Assembly: GCF_016429215.1 (NCBI RefSeq)
Contig: NZ_JAELUH010000020.1
Location: forward strand, 1 to 64,000
Reading direction: 5' to 3'
DNA from: Herbaspirillum sp. ASV7
GTDB lineage: Bacteria > Pseudomonadota > Gammaproteobacteria > Burkholderiales > Burkholderiaceae_D
Length of the DNA: 64,000 nt
The position numbers were made by a program, and so were the translations under genes. The notes beneath the pieces are model-generated. The model had not been told where the DNA came from. It made no database searches and was given only the letters and a program-made list of their open reading frames with translations. This document shows positions 28,207 through 37,727 of this stretch, in pieces. Numbering within the stretch: the stretch's first letter is position 1; every line of letters starts with the position of its first letter.

Positions 28207-28223
28207 TTGGCATAGCCCTTGCA
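28207..28223 (+). promoter_or_regulatory. Sigma-54 (-24/-12) promoter of the rightward nitrogen operon
   Basis: TTGGCATAGCCCTTGCA has the invariant GG and GC exactly 10 bases apart, and matches YTGGCAY-N5-TTGCW almost completely. Transcription would begin near 28234, giving a leader of about 80 bases before the binding-protein gene. Confidence 0.8.
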
Positions 28224-28256
28224 TAAGTCATGCCGGGCAAAGCATGCCAACCATCA

Positions 28257-28295
28257 GGAAGGCATTTCGTGGCAGCCGCCGACGAAATGCCTTCC
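28257..28295 (+). repeat. 14-bp perfect hairpin in the operon leader
   Basis: GGAAGGCATTTCGT (28257-28270) and ACGAAATGCCTTCC (28282-28295) are exact reverse complements around an 11-base loop. The hairpin lies between the predicted start of transcription and the GGAGGG ribosome site. No T-run follows, so it is not a simple terminator; it may affect stability or translation. Confidence 0.8.
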
Positions 28296-28316
28296 GCCAA
28301 CCTGGAGGGAAATCAA

Positions 28317-29501
28317 ATGATCCGTTTCACTCGTCGTACCCTGATCGCCGTGGCTGCGGCCACCGTTGCCGCCACGCTGTCGCCGCTGGCGCTGGCCGCC
28401 GATACCATCAAGATCGGGCTGGTCACGGCACTGTCGGGCCAGTCGGCCCAGGCCGGCGAAGCCCTGACCCGCGGCATGAGCATCGCCATCGACGAGATCA
28501 ACGCCAAGGGCGGTCTGCTGGGCGGGCGCAAGCTGGAGCTGGTGCGGCGCGACGACGAGGGCAATCCGGCCAAGGGCGTGGTGGCCGCGCGCGAACTGAT
28601 CTTCAAGGAGAAGGTGGCGGTGCTCTTCGGCGGCCTCGATACGCCGGTGTCGATGGCCATCGTGCCCATCATCAACCAGGAGAAGGTCCCCTTCGTCGGC
28701 CCCTGGGCGGCCGGCACTGGCGTGACCAAGAATGGCGCCAATCCCAACTTCGCCTTCCGTGTCTCGGCGGTGGATGAACTGGTGGACAAGGCCATGCTCA
28801 ACTACGCTCAAAAGACCTTCAAGAGCAGCAAGGCCGGCCTGATCCTGGTCAACAATCCCTGGGGCGAATCCAACGAGAAGGGCATCACCGCGGCACTGGC
28901 CGAGAAGGGCATGAAACCGGTCGGCGTGGAAAAATTCGAAGCCAGCGACGTCGACCTGGTGCCGCAACTGAGCCGCCTCAAGGCGGCCGGCGCCGACACG
29001 CTCTTCCTGGTGGGCAATGTCGGTCCTTCGGCGCAGGTGGTCAAGTCGCTCGACCGCATGGGCTGGAAGGTGCCGGTGGTCTCGCACTGGGGCCCGGCCG
29101 GTGGCCGCTTCACCGAGCTGGCCGGACCGAACGCCAAGAACGTCCACTTCGTCCAGACCTTCAGCTTCTTCGGCAAGCTCTCGCCGGTGGGCGAGAAGGT
29201 GGTGGCCGAGCTCAAGGCCAAGTATCCCGCCATCAAGGGACCGGACGACATCACCCCCGCCGTCGGTGTGGCCAATGCCTACGACGGCATGCAGCTGGCC
29301 GCGCTGGCCATCGCCAAGGCCGGTTCCACCAATGGCGACGCGGTGCGCGAGGGCTTCTACAAGATCGATCGCTATGACGGCCTGATCAAGAGCTACGTCA
29401 AGCCCTTCAGCCCGGGCATGCAGGATGCGCTGCAGGCCGATGATTACGTCTGGGCGCAGTTCATCGACAACCGCATCCTGCCGGTCGGCCTGAACCAGTA
29501 A
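28317..29501 (+). CDS. Branched-chain-type ABC transporter, substrate-binding protein
   Basis: A 394-residue periplasmic binding protein of the LivJ/UrtA type. The signal peptide spans about residues 1-24 (TLIAVAAATVAATLSPLALA). The mature protein has IKIGLVTALSGQSAQAGEAL, AIDEINAKGGLLGGRKLELV and VAVLFGGLDTPVSMAIVPI, the usual first lobe. The start ATG 28317 follows GGAGGG. It is first in an operon with two permease modules, two ATPase modules and HpxZ/HpxW-like enzymes. The substrate is inferred to be an amide- or ureide-like nitrogen compound, not leucine. Confidence 0.9.
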   Translation: MIRFTRRTLIAVAAATVAATLSPLALAADTIKIGLVTALSGQSAQAGEALTRGMSIAIDEINAKGGLLGGRKLELVRRDDEGNPAKGVVAARELIFKEKVAVLFGGLDTPVSMAIVPIINQEKVPFVGPWAAGTGVTKNGANPNFAFRVSAVDELVDKAMLNYAQKTFKSSKAGLILVNNPWGESNEKGITAALAEKGMKPVGVEKFEASDVDLVPQLSRLKAAGADTLFLVGNVGPSAQVVKSLDRMGWKVPVVSHWGPAGGRFTELAGPNAKNVHFVQTFSFFGKLSPVGEKVVAELKAKYPAIKGPDDITPAVGVANAYDGMQLAALAIAKAGSTNGDAVREGFYKIDRYDGLIKSYVKPFSPGMQDALQADDYVWAQFIDNRILPVGLNQ

Positions 29502-29556
29502 GCCTTCATCCACACCAGAAGCGCGCCGTCCGCCGTGGCGGCGCCAGGAGAACACG

Positions 29557-30435
29557 ATGCTGTTGTTGTCGGCACTGATCAGCGGATTCGGACTGGGGAG
29601 CATGTACGGTCTGATGGCGCTGGGTTTCACCATGACCTATGCCGTCTCGGGTACGGTCAATTTCGCGCAGGGCAGCTCCATGATGCTGGGGGCGGTCCTG
29701 TGTTTCACCTTCGCCCAGACACTGGGCTGGCCGATGTGGCTGGCGGTGCTGTTGGCGCTCGCCGCCTGCGCGCTCTATGGCGTGCTGGTGGAGGTGCTGG
29801 CCGTGCGTCCGTTTGCGCGCCAGGGTTCCAATGCCTGGCTGATGTCCACCGTGGCGCTGGGCATCGTGCTGGACAACCTGGTCCTGCACACCTTCGGCAA
29901 GGAGCCGCGCAACCTGCCTTCGCCGCTAGCGCTGTCATCGATCGAACTGGGCGGCGTGGGGCTGGGCGTGTATCCGCTGCAGCTGCTGATTCCGGTCGTC
30001 GGCCTGGTGCTGGCGGCGCTGCTGCATACGGTCCTGCGGCGCACCCGCTGGGGCAAGGCGTTGCTGGCGGTGGTGCAGAACCGTGATGCGGCACGCCTGA
30101 TGGGCATCCCGATCACGCGCGCCATTGCCGTCGCCTTTGCCATCTCGACCTTGCTGGCGGGCGTGGCCGGGGTGCTGATTGCGCCGCTCTTCAACGTCAA
30201 CGCCGACATGGGTACGCTGTTCGGCCTGAAGGCCTTCGCCGTGGCCATCCTCGGTGGCATCACCAGCGCCTGGGGCGTGATGATCGCCGGCCTGCTGTTC
30301 GGCATGGCCGAGGCGCTCGTGACGGCCACGCTGGGTTCCGGCTATACCCAGATGATCAGCTTCGGGCTGGTGATCGTGGTGCTGGCTATCCGTCCCAATG
30401 GCCTCTTTGGCCGCGCACAGGTGAACAAGGTATGA
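29557..30435 (+). CDS. Branched-chain-type ABC transporter permease (LivH type)
   Basis: A 292-residue inner-membrane permease with about eight helices. It carries the LivH signature GLGSMYGLMALGFTMTYAVSG and the ATPase-contact loop QNRDAARLMGIPITRAIAVAF. The ATG 29557 follows CAGGAGAACACG. Its TGA overlaps the ATG of the fused LivM-LivG-LivF gene (ATGA), so the two are translationally coupled and expected to form the heterodimeric channel. Confidence 0.93.
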   Translation: MLLLSALISGFGLGSMYGLMALGFTMTYAVSGTVNFAQGSSMMLGAVLCFTFAQTLGWPMWLAVLLALAACALYGVLVEVLAVRPFARQGSNAWLMSTVALGIVLDNLVLHTFGKEPRNLPSPLALSSIELGGVGLGVYPLQLLIPVVGLVLAALLHTVLRRTRWGKALLAVVQNRDAARLMGIPITRAIAVAFAISTLLAGVAGVLIAPLFNVNADMGTLFGLKAFAVAILGGITSAWGVMIAGLLFGMAEALVTATLGSGYTQMISFGLVIVVLAIRPNGLFGRAQVNKV

Positions 30436-33011
30436 ACCGTCTTCCGCATTCCATTACTCGCACGCTGCAGGCCGGTGCCGCTCCGGTGGCAACCGCGCGC
30501 AGTCCCGTCCGGCTGGGCCTGGGCACGCCCGCCGCGCTGGGCATGTGCGTGCTGGGCCTGATCGCCGCAGCCACGCTGGCGCTGTCGGTGAACAGCTATT
30601 ACGTCTTCGTGCTGGCCGGTATTGCGCTGGTGGCCATCGTCGGCATCGGCCTCAATGTATTGATCGGCCTGACCGGCCAGGTCTCCTTCGGCCATGTCGG
30701 CTTCTACGCCGTGGGCGCCTACACCGTGGCCATCCTCACCACCCGGGCCGGCTTGTCGTTCTGGCTGGCCTGGCCGCTGGCGGCCGTGGTAGCGGGCGCG
30801 CTGGGCGTGCTGCTGGCCCTGCCGGCCCTGCGCGTGAAGGGGCCTTACCTGGCCATGATCACCATTGCCTTCAGCTTCATCATCCAGCACGCCATCATCG
30901 AATGGCGCGACGTCACCGGCGGCCAGAACGGCATCATGGGCCTGGTCGTCCCTTCCGTGGCCGGCCTGCAGGGAGAGCGCGCCATTGCCATCCTGGCCCT
31001 GGCGAGCGTGGCCGTGGTGCTGGCGGGCTATTGCTGGCTGGTGCGCGGCAGCTGGGGCGCGGCCATGCGCGCGGTGCGCGACAGCGAGACCGCCGCCGAA
31101 TCGATCGGCATCAATCCGCTGGTGGTCAAGACGGTGGCCTTCGCCGTCTCGGCCGCGCTGGCGGGGCTGGCCGGTGGTTTGTTCGCGCCGCTGTCCGGGA
31201 TGGTGACGCCGGACTCCTTCAGCTTCATGCAATCCATCCTCTTCGTCTTGGTGGTGGTGCTGGGCGGCTCCGGTTCCATCATGGGGCCGCTGATCGGCGC
31301 CGTCATCGTGGGCGCCTTGCCGGAGCTGCTGGCCAGCCTGGAAGACTATCGCCTGCTGTTCTTCGGTGCCTTGCTCCTGCTGGTGCTGTGGATCGCACCG
31401 GATGGCGTGACCGGCTTGTTGTCGCGCTGGGCAGCACGCTGGCGCAAGCCGGTGGTGGCGCTGGCGTCGACGACAACGCAGGACCCAGCCACGGGTGAGG
31501 CCGCCTTGCCGCAGCGCGAGCGTCGCAGCTTGTCGGTCGAGGGCCTGACCATGGTGTTCGGCGGCGTGCGCGCGGTCAGCACGCTGGGCTTTGCCGTGCC
31601 GGGTGCGGCCGTCACCAGCCTGATCGGCCCCAATGGCGCGGGCAAGACCACGGCGCTGAACATGCTCTCGGGTTTCTATCGTCCCAGCGCCGGTCGCTTT
31701 GCCCTGGGCGGGACCGAGCTGGCGGGCTTGCCGGCCTTTCGCATCGCCCGTCATGGCGTGGCCCGCACCTACCAGACCTCACAGTTGTTTGGCAGCCTGA
31801 CGGTGGCCGACAACGTGGCGCTGGCTTGCGCTCGGGGACGCCTGGGGGCGCTGCTGTCGGCGCGCGGTTTCGTCGCACCGACGGTGCGCGAGCGCAGCCG
31901 CCGCCTGCTGGCGTATTGCGGCTATCGCGGCGCGACCGATATCCCGGCGGCCGACCTGGCCCACGTCGATCGTCGCCTGGTGGAGATCGCACGGGCACTG
32001 GCAGCCGATCCCGATGTGCTGTTGCTGGACGAACCGGCCGCCGGCCTCTCCCGCGAGGACAAGACACAGCTGGCGCAACTGTTGACGCGCATCGCCGCCA
32101 GCGGCATCAGCGTGGTGGTGGTCGAGCATGACATGGAACTAGTGATGCAGATATCCCAGCGCATCGTCGTGCTCGATGCCGGCCAGCGACTGGCCATCGG
32201 TACGCCCCAGGAAGTGCAGAACGATCCGGCCGTGCGCAAGGCCTACCTGGGCGAAGGCGCGCAGCAGGCGCCGGCGGCGGCCCGCACACCGATGGCAGGT
32301 GCCGCCGAACTGCTGGGCGTGGGCGAGCTGGTCACCGGCTACGGTGCCGAGCCGGTCCTGCACGGCATCAACCTGCAGGTCAGGCAGGGCGAGATGATTG
32401 CGCTGCTGGGCGCCAATGGCGCCGGCAAGTCCACCCTCATGCGCGCACTGGCCGGCTTGCACCGGCCGGTGCAGGGCGGCATCCATGTCGATGGCGTCAA
32501 TCTCATGCACCTGCGCGCCGAGCAGATCGTGCGCCAAGGCGTGGTGCTGGTGCCGGAAGGGCGCCAGGTCTTCCCGGAACTGTCGGTGCTGGACAATATC
32601 CGTCTGGGCGCGTTTCTTTATCCACAGGATGTGGAGGCGCGCGTGCAAGAGATGCTGGGCCGCTTCCCGCGCCTGCGTGAGCGCCTGCATCATCGCGCCG
32701 GCCTGCTCTCCGGCGGCGAGCAGCAGATGCTGGCCATCGCCCGTGCCCTGATGACGCGGCCGCGCGTGCTGCTGCTGGACGAACCCTCGCTGGGCCTGGC
32801 GCCGAAGGTGATCGCCGAACTCTTCGCCGCGCTGGATCAACTGCGCCGCGAGAACATGACCATCGTGCTGGTGGACCAGATGGCCGCGCTGGCGCTGTCG
32901 CTGGCCGACCGCGCCTATGTGATCGAAGGCGGACGCGTGGTAGCCCAGGGCAGCGCCGCCGAGATCGCCGCCAATGATGCACTGGCCCGGGCCTACCTGG
33001 GCGGACATTGA
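30432..33011 (+). CDS. Fused LivM permease - LivG ATPase - LivF ATPase
   Basis: An 859-residue fusion of three normally separate subunits. Residues about 1-335 are a LivM permease ([38 protein letters not shown]). About 360-610 is a LivG-type ATPase with Walker [13 protein letters not shown] and Walker [14 protein letters not shown]. About 625-857 is a LivF-type ATPase with Walker [13 protein letters not shown], signature [16 protein letters not shown] and Walker [14 protein letters not shown]. The first ATPase has a degraded signature ([15 protein letters not shown], lacking the Ser-Gly-Gly core), so one of the two ATP sites may be inactive. The continuous frame over 2.58 kb argues against a sequencing artefact. 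It needs only the binding protein and LivH to be complete. Confidence 0.93.
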   Translation: MNRLPHSITRTLQAGAAPVATARSPVRLGLGTPAALGMCVLGLIAAATLALSVNSYYVFVLAGIALVAIVGIGLNVLIGLTGQVSFGHVGFYAVGAYTVAILTTRAGLSFWLAWPLAAVVAGALGVLLALPALRVKGPYLAMITIAFSFIIQHAIIEWRDVTGGQNGIMGLVVPSVAGLQGERAIAILALASVAVVLAGYCWLVRGSWGAAMRAVRDSETAAESIGINPLVVKTVAFAVSAALAGLAGGLFAPLSGMVTPDSFSFMQSILFVLVVVLGGSGSIMGPLIGAVIVGALPELLASLEDYRLLFFGALLLLVLWIAPDGVTGLLSRWAARWRKPVVALASTTTQDPATGEAALPQRERRSLSVEGLTMVFGGVRAVSTLGFAVPGAAVTSLIGPNGAGKTTALNMLSGFYRPSAGRFALGGTELAGLPAFRIARHGVARTYQTSQLFGSLTVADNVALACARGRLGALLSARGFVAPTVRERSRRLLAYCGYRGATDIPAADLAHVDRRLVEIARALAADPDVLLLDEPAAGLSREDKTQLAQLLTRIAASGISVVVVEHDMELVMQISQRIVVLDAGQRLAIGTPQEVQNDPAVRKAYLGEGAQQAPAAARTPMAGAAELLGVGELVTGYGAEPVLHGINLQVRQGEMIALLGANGAGKSTLMRALAGLHRPVQGGIHVDGVNLMHLRAEQIVRQGVVLVPEGRQVFPELSVLDNIRLGAFLYPQDVEARVQEMLGRFPRLRERLHHRAGLLSGGEQQMLAIARALMTRPRVLLLDEPSLGLAPKVIAELFAALDQLRRENMTIVLVDQMAALALSLADRAYVIEGGRVVAQGSAAEIAANDALARAYLGGH

Positions 33012-33021
33012 GGAGCCGGAC

Positions 33022-33423
33022 ATGGAATCGACCACCCCCTTCGAGATCAACCTGCCCGAGGTGCTGGCCGAGGTACGCCACGCCTTCGAGCGTTACGAAG
33101 TCGCGCTGACCACCAACCAGGTGGAGGTGCTGGACGAACTCTTCCTCGACGCACCGCACACGCTGCGCTATGGCGCCACCGAGAACCTGGTGGGGTTCGA
33201 GGCGATCCGCGCCTTCCGCCAGGGGCGCTCGCCAAAGAACCTGCAGCGCAGCCTGCGCCACACCGTCATCACCACCTATGGGCGCGACTATGCCGTGGCC
33301 AATACCGAGTTCACGCGGGACGGCGAGCCCCGTACCGGACGCCAGAGCCATACCTGGCTGCGCCTGCCGCAAGGCTGGCGCATCGTGGCCGCGCATGTGT
33401 CGTGGATGGACGGCGGTTTTTGA
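33022..33423 (+). CDS. hpxZ: HpxZ/AtzH-like protein (DUF3225, NTF2 fold)
   Basis: A 133-residue small protein closely resembling HpxZ of the Klebsiella oxalurate pathway and AtzH of cyanuric acid breakdown. Visible signatures are [54 protein letters not shown] and [11 protein letters not shown]. Its biochemical role in the hpx route is not settled; AtzH hydrolyses or assists on 1-carboxybiuret. The ATG 33022 follows GAGGAGCC, only 10 bases after the transporter gene. It precedes the HpxW-like gene as in hpxWXYZ clusters, although the order is changed. Confidence 0.85.
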   Translation: MESTTPFEINLPEVLAEVRHAFERYEVALTTNQVEVLDELFLDAPHTLRYGATENLVGFEAIRAFRQGRSPKNLQRSLRHTVITTYGRDYAVANTEFTRDGEPRTGRQSHTWLRLPQGWRIVAAHVSWMDGGF

Positions 33424-33503
33424 GGGTCGCCTGAAAGGCCGTCCATCCGCAGGTATCATCCCAGCAGCCATCACAAGACAAACACCATCGGGAGTCATTC
33501 ATC

Positions 33504-35087
33504 ATGTTGTATAGCAAGACCTGCCTGGGCGGAATGGTCAGCGCCCCGCATCACCTGGCCGCGCAAGCCGGCGCACAGATCCTGCGTGAAGGTGGCAATG
33601 CGGTGGAGGCCATGGTAGCGGCCGCTGCCACCATCGCCGTGGTATATCCCCACATGAACGGCATCGGCGGCGATGGCTTCTGGCTCATCAGCGAGCCGGG
33701 CCGCGACCCCGTGGCCATTCGCGCCTGTGGCCCGTCGGCAGCGCTGGCCACGCGCGATTTCTATGCCGCGCATGGCCATGCCAGCATCCCCACCCGGGGA
33801 CCCCATGCGGCATTGACGGTGGCCGGTGCCGTCGCCGGCTGGTCGGCGGCGCTCCAGCATGCGCAGGCCTTTGGTCGTGCGCTGCCGCTGCCGGTACTGC
33901 TGGCCGATGCCATCACCCACGCCCGGCGCGGCGTGCCCGTCACACGCTCGCAGCACGAGCTGACCCGCGACAAGTGGGATGAACTGAAAGACCAGCCCGG
34001 CTTTGCCGCCACCTACGCCGCCCAGGGCATCCCAGCGCAGGGCGCAGTGTTGCAGCAAGCCGCCCTGGCGGCCAGCCTCACGCGCCTGGCCGAGGCGGGA
34101 CTGGATGACTTCTATCGCGGCGATCTGGGAGCCACCCTGGCCGCCGGGCTGGAAGCCGCAGGCAGCCCCCTGCGCCGCAGCGACCTGGAGGCTTTCCATG
34201 CCCAGCAGGTGCCGCCGCTGATGGTGCAATTGCGCTCGGGCCGGGTCTACAACCTGCCGCCGCCGACACAGGGCGTCTCGGCACTGATGATCATCGGCCT
34301 GTTCGATCGCCTGGGCGTCACCCAGGGCGAGGGCTTCGATCACATCCACGGCCTGGTGGAAGCCACCAAACGCGCCTTCATCCTGCGCAACCGCCATGTC
34401 ACCGACCCTGCCCACATGAGCGTGAATGCTGCCGACTGGCTGCTGGCCGAGGCGCTGCAGCAGGAGGCCGCGCACATCGACATGCAGCGGGCCGCCCCCT
34501 GGCCGCATCCGGCCAAGCCGGGCGACACCATCTGGATGGGCGCGGCCGATGCCCAGGGGCGCGTGGTCAGCTATATCCAGAGCATCTTCTGGGAGTTCGG
34601 CAGTGGCGTGGTGCTGCCCGATACCGGCATCGTCTGGCAGAACCGCGGCGCCAGCTTCACCCTCGACGACGGCGCCAACCAGTTGCAACCGGGCAAGCTG
34701 CCCTTCCACACCCTGAATCCCTCGCTGGCCCGCCTGGACGACGGTCGCACCCTGGCCTACGGCACCATGGGTGGAGAAGGGCAGCCGCAGACGCAGGCGG
34801 CGGTGTTCACCCGCCACGTGCTGTTCGGCCAGAACCTGCAGGCCGCCGTGAGCGCGCCGCGCTGGCTGCTGGGACGGACCTGGGGCGATGTCTCCACCAA
34901 TCTCAAGCTGGAGGGCCGGGTCCCCGAGGCCACCGTCGAGGCCCTGCGCCGTGCCGGCCACGATGTGCAGGTGGTGGCCGACTACACCGACATGATGGGT
35001 CATGCCGGGGCCGTGTGCGTGCATCCGGATGGGGTCATCGAAGGGGCGACCGATCCGCGTGCGGATGGCATCTGCGCGGCCGTGTAG
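33504..35087 (+). CDS. hpxW: Gamma-glutamyltranspeptidase-fold amidohydrolase (HpxW-like, oxamate amidohydrolase)
   Basis: A 527-residue Ntn-hydrolase proenzyme without signal peptide, so cytoplasmic, unlike true periplasmic Ggt. It has LGGMVSAPHHLAAQAGAQIL, GGNAVEAMVAAAATIAVVYP, HMNGIGGDGFWLI and the catalytic region PGDTIWMGAADAQGRVVSY, where the Thr should become the nucleophile after self-cleavage. The C-terminal GTMGGEGQPQTQAAV is also typical. HpxW of Klebsiella hydrolyses oxamate to oxalate and ammonia. The neighbouring HpxZ homologue favours this reading over a general gamma-glutamyltransferase. It is last in the operon, followed by a terminator. Confidence 0.85.
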   Translation: MLYSKTCLGGMVSAPHHLAAQAGAQILREGGNAVEAMVAAAATIAVVYPHMNGIGGDGFWLISEPGRDPVAIRACGPSAALATRDFYAAHGHASIPTRGPHAALTVAGAVAGWSAALQHAQAFGRALPLPVLLADAITHARRGVPVTRSQHELTRDKWDELKDQPGFAATYAAQGIPAQGAVLQQAALAASLTRLAEAGLDDFYRGDLGATLAAGLEAAGSPLRRSDLEAFHAQQVPPLMVQLRSGRVYNLPPPTQGVSALMIIGLFDRLGVTQGEGFDHIHGLVEATKRAFILRNRHVTDPAHMSVNAADWLLAEALQQEAAHIDMQRAAPWPHPAKPGDTIWMGAADAQGRVVSYIQSIFWEFGSGVVLPDTGIVWQNRGASFTLDDGANQLQPGKLPFHTLNPSLARLDDGRTLAYGTMGGEGQPQTQAAVFTRHVLFGQNLQAAVSAPRWLLGRTWGDVSTNLKLEGRVPEATVEALRRAGHDVQVVADYTDMMGHAGAVCVHPDGVIEGATDPRADGICAAV

Positions 35088-35126
35088 GCAGGACAATTGT
35101 TGCGCCTTGGACGGAGGCAGGAAAGC

Positions 35127-35165
35127 ACGGCGGGGATCCACGATCACCCGCCGTTGTTTTTTCTT
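35127..35165 (+). terminator. Terminator of the rightward nitrogen operon
   Basis: ACGGCGGG (35127-35134) pairs with CCCGCCGT (35147-35154) and a TGTTTTTTC tail follows. Confidence 0.85.
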
Positions 35166-35313
35166 GCGTGACGGGAATAGTGTTCCGCCGCTTTATCATT
35201 ATTCTGAACAGATGTGCAACTTCGCCCACCGCCGTGCGAAGAATTCGTGATTTTCTTTAACTGTGGCAAAAAATATCTCGTGGTTTTTCGGGAAATTCGG
35301 TGAAAAACCGTAG

Positions 35314-37548
35314 GTGTTCTGGCAAGATGCCGAGTTACCTATGCGGTTCACAGGGGAGCCGTCATGCATCCAGCCGTATTGCTGCACTTTGTCTGAATTG
35401 ATTAAGAAAAAAAGCCCATCGCCGCCGAATCTGTTGTCCCTGATTACGCTGGGGGTGGTTATTACCGTGCTCATCACGACCGTGTCGGTGCTGATCCTGG
35501 TGGATCAGTTCACCCGGGGTTACGCACGTGCCGAGGTCGAGACCCGTCTCAAGCAGCTGGCCTGGCAGATGCAGGATGCGCTGGAGCGGGGCATGCACGA
35601 GCGCGAGATCGATATGCGCCTGCTGGTGGCCCGGCCTTCGGTGCGCACTGGCAAGGATCTGGACCGGGTCCGGCGCGTACTCAACGAACTGCAGAGCAAC
35701 GTCCCCCACTACGCCTGGATCGGCATGGCCCGTCCCGACGGTACCGTGCTGGTGGCCACCAATGGCTTGCTGGAAGGGCAGAGCGTGGCCGAGCGCCCCT
35801 GGTTCAAGGGCGGCCAGAAGGACGCCTACTCGGCCGACTATCATCCCGCCATCCTGCTGGAAAAGAAGCTGCCGGCGCAGGCCGAGCCCTGGCGTTTCGT
35901 CGACATCGCCGCACCCGTGCTGGACATGGAGGGACGCTATGTCGGCGTGATGGGCATGCACCTGTCCTGGGGCTGGGCGCGCGAGATTGCCGCCAAGCTG
36001 CTCGATCCGACCCGCAACCGCTATGACGTGGACGTGCTGATCGTGCGTTCCGATGGCGTCGTGCTGCTGGGCCCCAAGAATCTGGAAGAGAAGGTGATCG
36101 ATACCGAGAGTTTCCGCGCCTCGCAGAGTACTGCGGCCGGCGGATCGAACGTGGAAACCTGGCCGGACGGACGACGCTACATGACCGGTTATTCGCGTAC
36201 CGGCCAGGATTCGGGCATGAAGCTCAAGTGGAGCGTCATCGTGCGCCAGCCCGAGACGGTGGCGCTGGAAGCCTTCCGCGACCTGGAGCGCCGCGTCATC
36301 CTGGTGGGCGCGCTCACGGGCGCGGTGCTGGTGCTGCTGGCCTTGGGCCTGACGCGGCGTCTGGTGGCCCCCATCAACGCGCTCTCGGCGGCCCTGGAGC
36401 AGCGCGCCTCGGGCCTGCATGAAGTGACGATCCCGCTGGTCAACAGCTATCGCGAAATCCAGCTCCTTTCCGCCACCCTGGTCAGCATGGTCGAGCGTGA
36501 GCAGCGTTATCTGGGCGAACTGCGTTCGCTCAACGAAAGCCTGGAGCATCGCGTGGCCGAACGCACCAGCCGCCTGCACGAGACCGCCACGGCGCTGCAG
36601 CAGGCGCTGGACCAGCAGCAGGCCAACCAGATCCAGCTGGAAGAAAGCGCGGCCGAATTGCGCGCCATCCTGGAAAACGCCCAGGATGCCTTCATCGCCG
36701 CCGACGAACAGGGTCGCGTGGTGGAGTGGAACCGCCAGGCCGAGCTGCTGCTGGGCTGGCCGCGCGACCAGGCCATGGGGCGTGACATGGCCGAGCTGAT
36801 CATTCCGCCCGATATGCGCGCGGCCCACAATCGCGGCATGGCGCAGTTCCTCAAGGATGGCACCAGCGTGGTCATCAACAACCGCATCGAATTGCAGGCC
36901 CTGCATCACGATGGCCATGAGCTGCCCATCGAGATTACCGTCGGCCACGTCAAGCGCCAGAGCGGCCACCTGTTCATCGCCTTCCTGCACGACATCACCG
37001 AGCGCCTGGCCTTCCGCGACCAGATGCGCGAACTGGCCCTGACCGACGTGCTGACCAGCCTGCCCAACCGCCGTGCCTTCAGCGACCGCCTGCCCGAGGG
37101 CATGATGCGCGCACGCCGCGCGCACCAGCTGCTGGCGCTGTTCTTCATGGATATCGATGGCTTCAAGGCCATCAATGACCGTTATGGTCATGAAGCCGGC
37201 GATGAATTGCTGGTCGAGTTCGCGCGCCGCCTGCAAGCCTCGGTGCGCGACGTCGACACCGTGGCACGCCTGGCCGGCGACGAATTCGTGGTCATCCTGG
37301 AAAACCTGCATGCCCAGGCCGATGCCCTGATGGTGGCCGAGAAGATCCTCAACACCATCCGCGAACCCTTCCAGTTGACGCACTCCACCGTCAACGTCTC
37401 CAGCAGTATCGGCGTGGCCGTCTACCTGCCTGACCAGGATGGCGAGATCGGTCCGGAAGAACTGCTCTCCATGGCCGACAAGGCCATGTACACCGCCAAG
37501 CGCCTGGGCAAGAACCGCATCGAGCTGGGCAAGGTCACCGACGCCTGA
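35314..37548 (+). CDS. Membrane diguanylate cyclase (Cache-PAS-GGDEF)
   Basis: A 744-residue inner-membrane c-di-GMP synthase. A membrane helix lies near residues 43-68 and a large periplasmic dCache-like sensor runs to about 320 (WIGMARPDGTVLVATNG, GVMGMHLSWGWAREIA). A second helix (about 330-350) leads to a HAMP-like/coiled-coil linker, a PAS domain (ILENAQDAFIAADEQGRVVEW) and a GGDEF domain. The active-site motif is AGDEF (RLAGDEFVVIL), a variant often still active; no EAL domain is present. The start is uncertain: GTG 35314, ATG 35341 or TTG 35389 are in frame and none has a strong ribosome site. It stands alone between the HpxW terminator and the kdp operon. Confidence 0.87.
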   Translation: MFWQDAELPMRFTGEPSCIQPYCCTLSELIKKKSPSPPNLLSLITLGVVITVLITTVSVLILVDQFTRGYARAEVETRLKQLAWQMQDALERGMHEREIDMRLLVARPSVRTGKDLDRVRRVLNELQSNVPHYAWIGMARPDGTVLVATNGLLEGQSVAERPWFKGGQKDAYSADYHPAILLEKKLPAQAEPWRFVDIAAPVLDMEGRYVGVMGMHLSWGWAREIAAKLLDPTRNRYDVDVLIVRSDGVVLLGPKNLEEKVIDTESFRASQSTAAGGSNVETWPDGRRYMTGYSRTGQDSGMKLKWSVIVRQPETVALEAFRDLERRVILVGALTGAVLVLLALGLTRRLVAPINALSAALEQRASGLHEVTIPLVNSYREIQLLSATLVSMVEREQRYLGELRSLNESLEHRVAERTSRLHETATALQQALDQQQANQIQLEESAAELRAILENAQDAFIAADEQGRVVEWNRQAELLLGWPRDQAMGRDMAELIIPPDMRAAHNRGMAQFLKDGTSVVINNRIELQALHHDGHELPIEITVGHVKRQSGHLFIAFLHDITERLAFRDQMRELALTDVLTSLPNRRAFSDRLPEGMMRARRAHQLLALFFMDIDGFKAINDRYGHEAGDELLVEFARRLQASVRDVDTVARLAGDEFVVILENLHAQADALMVAEKILNTIREPFQLTHSTVNVSSSIGVAVYLPDQDGEIGPEELLSMADKAMYTAKRLGKNRIELGKVTDA

Positions 37549-37601
37549 GACGACTCGTCTCGCGCTGTCGGTATTGCTACCGCTACCGCTGCCGGTACCT
37601 C

Positions 37602-37650
37602 GTTTACGTCCTGTTTACACCCCCTCCCCATAGTTTTACCCGGATTTAAC
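37602..37650 (+). promoter_or_regulatory. kdp promoter region with tandem TTTAC repeats (candidate KdpE site)
   Basis: GTTTAC occurs at 37602 and 37613, exactly 11 bases apart. It is followed by AGTTTTACCCGGATTTAAC at 37632-37650, which contains TTTAC and TTTAAC 10 bases apart. Direct repeats at helical spacing are typical of OmpR-family response regulators such as KdpE. The last element recurs, 18 of 19 identical, upstream of the TorF-type porin gene at 48236-48254. Confidence 0.6.
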
Positions 37651-37727
37651 GCCGCGCCCTCTATCGTTTGACCGTCTCCGCATCCGTCCCCGGAGCGGAA
37701 CGAACAACGTCAACAATGGAGTGGGAA

